A stretch of DNA of 17,702 bases from Xanthobacteraceae bacterium (GTDB lineage: Bacteria > Pseudomonadota > Alphaproteobacteria > Rhizobiales > Xanthobacteraceae): contig JASHRR010000947.1 of NCBI GenBank assembly GCA_030037185.1, positions 1 through 17,702 on the forward strand. Reading direction: 5' to 3'. A model generated the notes under the pieces. It saw only the letters and a list, made by a program, of their open reading frames with translations. It ran no database searches and was not told the DNA's origin. A program made the translations under genes and the position numbers. Of the stretch, positions 16,913 to 17,702 are shown piece after piece. How positions within the stretch are numbered: position 1 is the stretch's first letter; each line of letters begins with the position of its first letter.

Positions 16913-17278
16913 TCAGGCGACCGGCGGTGCGCGGGTCCGGAAAGGATAGAAGCGAGCTACTGAAACTTCGAATTCGCCGGCCGGCGGTGGCGGCGCGAAA
17001 CGGACAAGCTGCGGCACGGCAACGACCGGCGGTTCACCGCTCAGCGCGCTGCCCAGCAAACCAATGGTGATGCAGATGGCGCAATCATTGTGTGGCCCGC
17101 CGGCGGGCGACTTCGGCCCGTCCGTGCGCACAGGCGACGTTGCACCCGAGAGCGAAATGTCAAAGGGTCGGACAGCGCCCTCGGGGTGCACATGCGCAAA
17201 CGAAACCCACAGCTGGATCGCGAGCGCGAACAGCGCGACGGTAGCTGCAAAGCGCTGGTGGTATCGGCACCACCGCAT
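16913..17278 (-). CDS. DUF2946 family protein, copy 2
   Basis: A 121-residue protein with an N-terminal hydrophobic helix (FAATVALFALAIQLWVSF, residues 10-27), then AHVH (His29, His31), a linker, and NDCAICITI (Cys66, Cys69). It has the same architecture and nearly the same HVH and CAIC motifs as the protein at 9204-9584, so the two are paralogs. The C-terminal part is proline-rich and differs. A good ribosome site (AAGGGGAGA) precedes ATG 17278. It lies between zur and DUF1007 on the same strand, suggesting a role in zinc or nickel handling; a direct function is not established. Confidence 0.8.
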   Translation of the reverse strand: MRWCRYHQRFAATVALFALAIQLWVSFAHVHPEGAVRPFDISLSGATSPVRTDGPKSPAGGPHNDCAICITIGLLGSALSGEPPVVAVPQLVRFAPPPPAGEFEVSVARFYPFRTRAPPVA

Positions 17279-17332
17279 CCCCGCTGTCTCCCCTTCCGAC
17301 TTGGGTCTGACGTCGCTTCACTCAAGCCGGTC

Positions 17333-17344
17333 GTAACATCGTAC
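17333..17344. promoter_or_regulatory. Possible divergent Zur half-site upstream of DUF2946 copy 2
   Basis: GTAACATCGTAC is a weak palindrome (8 of 12 positions) about 55 bp before the DUF2946 start and shares GTAAC/TAC ends with the znu operator. It lacks the TATA centre, so the call is tentative. Confidence 0.25.
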
Positions 17345-17456
17345 TGAAAATTTGTCCGCAAACTATAGCGCGAAACCACAACATCGTCAGTACAAATTCG
17401 CCTCCGCGACTCTCTGCTGCAGCAAGCCCGCTCGCCAGTAATCGCCGGGGCGCCAA

Positions 17457-17702
17457 TCAGCGGCCGCGGCAATGCGAGCAGGTGCCGGTAATTTCGATCA
17501 CCGACACAGTGTGCCGAAATCCCGCCTTTTTGGCGATGCCCGCCAGGAAGGGCGCGATCGCCGCGGTCGAGGCTTCCCCGACCGACCCGCAGCTGTCGCA
17601 CATCAGAAACGCGACAATCGCGTCGCTGTCATGGTTGTGGGCACAGGCGATATAGGCATTGCGGCTCTCAATCCGGTGGACCAGCCCCTGCTTCATCAGG
17701 AA
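17457..17702 (-). CDS. zur: Zinc uptake regulator Zur, Fur family (C-terminal part)
   Basis: About 81 residues are visible; the gene continues past the right edge and its DNA-binding domain is not seen. The remaining dimerisation and metal-binding domain contains GLVHRIESRNAYIACAHNH, typical of the junction after the winged helix. It has two cysteine pairs, MCDSCG and TCSHC, which form the structural zinc site, plus His residues in CAHNH. Zur represses uptake genes when zinc is plentiful, and a matching operator lies before znuA. The frame stays open to the edge, so the methionine at 17696 is internal. The Fur, Mur and Irr relatives are less likely because of the sequence style and the znu context. 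Confidence 0.9.
   Translation of the reverse strand, partial: FLMKQGLVHRIESRNAYIACAHNHDSDAIVAFLMCDSCGSVGEASTAAIAPFLAGIAKKAGFRHTVSVIEITGTCSHCRGR

Overview
The window is GC-rich chromosomal DNA that looks like a Rhizobiales alphaproteobacterium, most likely the Bradyrhizobium/Rhodopseudomonas group. This rests on codon bias, the style of the PurN, Zur and ZnuABC proteins and a NepR-like small protein. The lineage is an inference, because no rRNA or other marker gene is present.

Left part (1-8107): the tail of a one-helix membrane protein is followed by a molybdopterin oxidoreductase of about 707 residues. Next come a cold-shock protein with a strong terminator, an acyltransferase-3 membrane protein and a NepR-like 70-residue protein. 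purN (minus strand) is divergent from an Asp/Glu racemase-family enzyme with two cysteines. Two tandem, related, secreted proteins of unknown function lie on the minus strand. About 1.1 kb with no convincing gene follows (8102-9203).

Right part (9204-17702): this is a metal-homeostasis island. It opens with a DUF2946 protein and an RND-type periplasmic adaptor. The adaptor's expected pump gene is missing: only a 17-codon reading frame remains before transposon debris, made of a frameshifted IS1595-type transposase and a TnpB C-terminal fragment. A Zur-box-like palindrome overlapping a promoter then precedes a tightly overlapping znuA-znuC-znuB zinc-uptake operon. Converging on it from the right, on the minus strand, are the C-terminal part of zur (cut by the window edge), a second DUF2946 protein, a DUF1007 protein and a NicO/RcnA-type Ni/Co transporter with a histidine-rich loop. 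The transporter gene and znuB overlap tail to tail by 34 bp.

Together the right half reads as a zinc-responsive module: Zur as sensor, ZnuABC for uptake, and NicO, DUF1007 and two DUF2946 proteins for metal export or handling. A metal-efflux RND system nearby appears to have been broken by insertion sequences. The least described parts are the two DUF2946 proteins flanking the zinc genes, the tandem secreted paralogs and the isolated NepR-like protein. No tRNA, rRNA or CRISPR array was seen.
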